A stretch of 64,000 bases of DNA, from positions 64,117,369 to 64,181,368 of the forward strand of contig OX442314.1 in NCBI GenBank assembly GCA_949358305.1. The letters are read 5' to 3'. Below the pieces are notes generated by a model that saw nothing but the letters and a program-made list of their open reading frames with translations, was not told where the DNA came from and ran no database searches. The stretch comes from Strigamia acuminata (taxonomy: Eukaryota; Arthropoda; Chilopoda; Geophilomorpha; Linotaeniidae). The position numbers and the translations under genes were made by a program. This document shows positions 60,783 through 64,000 of this stretch, piece by piece; position 1 is the first letter of the stretch, and each line of letters begins with the position of its first letter.

Positions 60783-61270
60783 GGGTCAAATATTGTCAAA
60801 AATCAGTGGAAATTTGTCAAATACTGGCAAAAATCTGCTGAAATTTGTCAAAAATTGCCAAATTTTGGCGCAAGTTACGTGAGGTTTGCGCGCATCCAAC
60901 TATGACGAAAAATCCATGCGTGTGCACGCGCGATTTACTGGCGCGTTGGAAGCGTTAAAATAAATTTTTCCAATATCTAACACAATTTGCACCGAATTAT
61001 GGCAATTTTTGACAAATTTACATGGATTTTTGCCAGTATTTGACAAATTTCCACGGATTTTTGACAATATTTGACAAATTCCAGACAAATTTCAGACAAA
61101 TTTCAATTAATTTTAGAAATTTTATGAGAAATTTCAGCAAATGTTTGAGGATTGAGGAAATCTTCTGAAATTTGTCAAATATAGGCAAAAAATCTTCTGA
61201 AATTTGTCAAATACAGGCAAAAATCTGCTGAAATTTGTCAAAAATTGCCCAAATTCCGTGCAAGTTTTGC
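60783..61270. repeat. Diverged short repeats with inverted halves
   Basis: The phrase AAATTTGTCAAATACTGGCA and close variants recur in + orientation (60800-60860, 61150-61250) and in reverse complement (61000-61080), forming a loose inverted repeat. No coding signal. Confidence 0.65.
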
Positions 61271-62018
61271 AAGTTTTGCGCGCATCAAATCGTATGCGCG
61301 CCTATACTATTGCACGAGCGCATTGACGCGTGATGAACACCGACCACGTTTACGAAGTGAATTCGAGCTACAAAAGTATCGAGTCGCCATTCTATGATGG
61401 AAAAAAAAAATTAGGTGTAAACAAACAAAATAAAAACTTTAATATACAAGAAACGTACAATTCCACTCAACTTTGTTTCAAATTTTATTTATTGGATCAT
61501 TGAAAATAAACAGTAGTGTTGTGCACTGTACGCTTAAGTGTATACCGGCGATGCGTTGTTTTGTGGTGGGGATTTGCCTCGATAATTGATCTTTTCTCTT
61601 TGTTTGCAATATTTTTTTGGCCTTTTTTGTTGATTTTTCGGTTTGAAATTGTTTTTTTCCGGTGTAATTTAAGTGGTGGAAGGTTGTTGGCGTGTTTTGA
61701 GGGTAATTTTGGCGGTTTTTGGGTCGGGATTAGTGTTTTCTGCGATTTTTTATCGGTATTTGGGGTAACGCATGCGAATCGCCGTCGATGCGTCGACCGT
61801 AGCAAGTGTGGTTGAAGTGATTTCGTTCATTCGTTATTTTAATGAAAATTAGGTATTTATTGTGACCACACGAGCACGTAGCAAGTGCGCGCGCAAGTTA
61901 AATGTGTAGAGGCCTGTGAGAAAATAAAACGTGCGTGGAAGCGGCGTAAATATTCTTTGGTGACTGCCATGGGTTTGTGCTTTGTCGTGGGCGCGATATG
62001 TCTGCGATATATATGCGT
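61271..62018. other. Unassigned non-coding region
   Basis: No gene or element recognised. Short open frames here lack any domain or codon signal. Confidence 0.45.
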
Positions 62019-62410
62019 TAGGGATGAGAACGGGACCAATTTTCGGGTCCCGACCCGTCCCGGGTCCATTACGTTAGCGTAATACGCGCGTATGATTGCA
62101 TAATTGAAATAAATCAGTATTAAGCCTAATATTAGGCCTAATAATGCTAAAATAAAGTAAAGAAACAACAATATTTTGGTCATACAGTGTAATTTACTTT
62201 TAATAATGAGTTTGTTGTTGTTGTTTATTTACTTTATTTTAGCATTATCAGGCTCAATATTAGGCTTAATAGTGATAAATAACAACTGGAATTAGAAAAT
62301 TGTCTCCGCCTCGCAGTACGAATTTAGCAACTGTAATCCCGTCCCGTCCCGTATCCGCATAGGGCAAACATTACCAGTCCAGTCCCTATCCCGGTCCGTT
62401 CTTATCCCTA
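62019..62410. mobile_element. hAT-type MITE, 8-bp TSD ATATGCGT
   Basis: Ends TAGGGATGAGAACGGGAC and GTCCGTTCTTATCCCTA are inverted repeats. Perfect ATATGCGT duplications lie at 62011-62018 and 62411-62418. The centre has a second inverted repeat (ATTAAGCCTAATATTAGGCC and complement), so the 392-bp element can fold into a long hairpin. Non-coding. Confidence 0.92.
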
Positions 62411-62683
62411 ATATGCGTGATGTAGCGCGTTTGCGCGCGCGATCTAGTGCGTTTGAGCGCGCGATGTAGCACCTTGAGCGTGTCCAAATGTGTACAGGTG
62501 CTCAAAAGATGTGCGAGGGCTTCACATGCATACACGAAGCATAAACGTGAAGAAAACAGCAGAAGCAGTTGTGTGTGATATTTATAAAACCACATCACAC
62601 AAGGGAATACTACTAATGATACAAAAAGCAATAAACTTTATGAATATTGAAATAAACTTACAAAATGGTGGAAAAAACATGGC

Positions 62684-62770
62684 GTACTGCCTTGAATATA
62701 TGCCGGGATGTTATCAATCTTCCGGGCCCCATGTGTGTTTGATTTTAGTCCTAATTTTGGTGTATTTTTT
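62684..62770. mobile_element. MITE fragment, TACTGCCTTGAATA end
   Basis: TACTGCCTTGAATATATGCCGGGATGTTA followed by CATGTGTGTTTGATTTTAGT aligns with 63697-63775 and with the end of the 4308-4532 MITE. The right end was not resolved. Confidence 0.45.
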
Positions 62771-63696
62771 TTTTTTTGCCTTGGTTTTTCTCGTTTCTTG
62801 GAGAGTGCTGAGGCATGCCGAGGTGTTCTCGGGCGTGTGCGCCTGTTGAAGATCGAGCGTTTCATATTTTGTGTTTAATAAGCCTACCGTGGTGCCTCGA
62901 GCGTTTATTAATTTCTCCACTCGAGGCACTTCACTAACACCTCCCCGGTGTTTAAACGAGTAGCGGCGCTTATTTGACCCCGGTGTTTACTGTTTAAAAT
63001 TGTCGTGTGTTTTCAAAGTTCTTAATTTGTTTAAAAGCAAACAAAATGGATATTTGTTAATTTTTATTTGATTTTATCAATTTCTATTGGTTTCTTGCTG
63101 ATTTTTAATCGGTTTTTCTCTATTTGTGACAATTTTTGCCAATTTTAATCGTTATTTGTCATTCTGAATTGATTATTGTCCGATTTCAGTCGATTTTTGT
63201 TGATTTTTAATCATGTTTGTTCGTTTTTAATCAATTTTTGTCCCATGCCTTACGATCAGTTCGAATAATTGACACCATACTGTGCTGTTACTCGTATTCA
63301 AGATGGCGTCGCAAACTCAAGGCCGAATTCCGCTGATTTCATTTATTGCGACTGTTTGCGCTCCATACGTGTGAAAAGGATTATGGGAAAAATCCTCAAT
63401 GCAGGCCATTTTGGTGTTAAATGAGCGAGGAAGGCAGGAGATGAGGAAAATTTGTAAAATTTCAAAAAAAAGCTAAACAATCAAAATTTACATGAAGATC
63501 AATATTTCTGGCTCGAAATGCATGTATCAGCAATTTCGGGATATTTTCGGGGTGAAATTGACTCGTTCGGAACACTGGGAAGGAACCCCACCCCGCATTC
63601 CCCATGCGTCGGCGCGCGCGTAGACGAAATTTCAAATCCAGGTGTTCAGACGGCCCCACGTTATTTTCGGGTTCCAAGTTGGGTTTCACAAATGTA
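62771..63696. other. Unassigned non-coding region
   Basis: AT-rich tracts rich in TTTTTGT and ATTTTTAATC phrases (63060-63240). GTGCCTCGAG...CTCGAGGCAC near 62892-62930 is a loose palindrome. No gene seen. Confidence 0.45.
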
Positions 63697-63785
63697 CCGT
63701 ATTGCCTCGAATAAACGCCGGGACGTTTATTAAACTTCTCGTGTGTGTTTAATTTTGATCCGCATTTAACTGTTTTTTTTTTCAC
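63697..63785. mobile_element. MITE fragment, CCGTATTGCCTCGAATAAAC end
   Basis: CCGTATTGCCTCGAATAAAC preceded by TA. Same family as 4308-4532 and 62684. The right end was not found before the window edge. Confidence 0.5.
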
Positions 63786-64000
63786 CGAAAGTTACTTCAT
63801 TTTTTATTAACATGGAAAAAGAATGAACCTTTACAAAATACTAATAATAACGTTATAATAAGCAGTTACAATTGAAATTAAAACAACATTTTTTTTTTAA
63901 TTAGAAACCAAAGCAGAATCATCCCTAAATTCTGACACGGCGTTGTCAAACAAACAGTTGGCGCCAAAACGAGAAATTAGGCAACAAAACATTTTGAATG

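Noticed and set aside
61516-61815. 99-codon hydrophobic ORF
   Set aside because: Composition follows T-rich DNA; no domain or splice context, and the opposite strand is equally open.

Overview
This is repeat-dense DNA from an animal nuclear genome, most likely an arthropod. One spliced host gene is recognisable: the sterol-carrier SCP2 domain in four exons between 5700 and 10483. Nearly everything else is transposable elements, namely Ty3/gypsy and Ty1/copia LTR retrotransposons, a decayed P-type transposon and several MITEs. No bacterial operons, rRNA, tRNA genes or CRISPR arrays were seen. The arthropod assignment is an inference from the mix of element types and is not proven.

Layout. 1-4072: 5' end of a minus-strand gypsy element (Gypsy-1: LTR, gag, start of pol). 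4073-5699: two MITEs. 5700-10621: SCP2 gene, whose 3.5 kb first visible intron is packed with MITEs and an LTR relic. 10672-15099: defective gypsy element (Gypsy-2, gag-protease only) whose 3' LTR is split by a P-like transposon. 15100-53290: a nested block. A decayed copia element (Copia-1) is split by Copia-2 (16824-30623), by a solo copia LTR (30836-31197) and by a solo gypsy LTR (33038-53170). Copia-2 is itself split by Gypsy-3 (18949-27146). The solo gypsy LTR is split by Gypsy-4 (33276-52902), and Gypsy-4 is split by the intact Copia-3 (39875-46419). Copia-2, Copia-3, Gypsy-3, Gypsy-4 and both solo LTRs are bounded by matching target-site duplications (CTGAT, TTCGT, GTAT, AACT, CAACT, ATAT). 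Where tested, host reading frames line up across the insertions. 53291-55379: truncated MITE and truncated Copia-4. 55735-60010: a 4.3 kb palindromic satellite or foldback-like array, with 56-bp repeats in opposite orientations flanking five 551-bp units that are themselves palindromes. 60011-64000: non-coding DNA with a hAT MITE and repeat fragments.

Most interesting points. (1) Copia-2 has no protease, reverse transcriptase or RNase H, and its integrase-like domain has lost its zinc finger and two catalytic acids. It still keeps a 953-residue open frame, an initiator-Met primer site and near-identical LTRs, so it looks like a recently mobilised parasite of other copia elements. (2) Gypsy-4 carries a 950-residue third ORF in the env position that does not look like an envelope and has two DnaJ-type CxxCxGxG motifs. 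(3) All four gypsy elements place pol in the -1 frame relative to gag, with GGGAAAC or related slip sites at the junction. (4) The 55.7-60.0 kb array is built from palindromes at three size scales.
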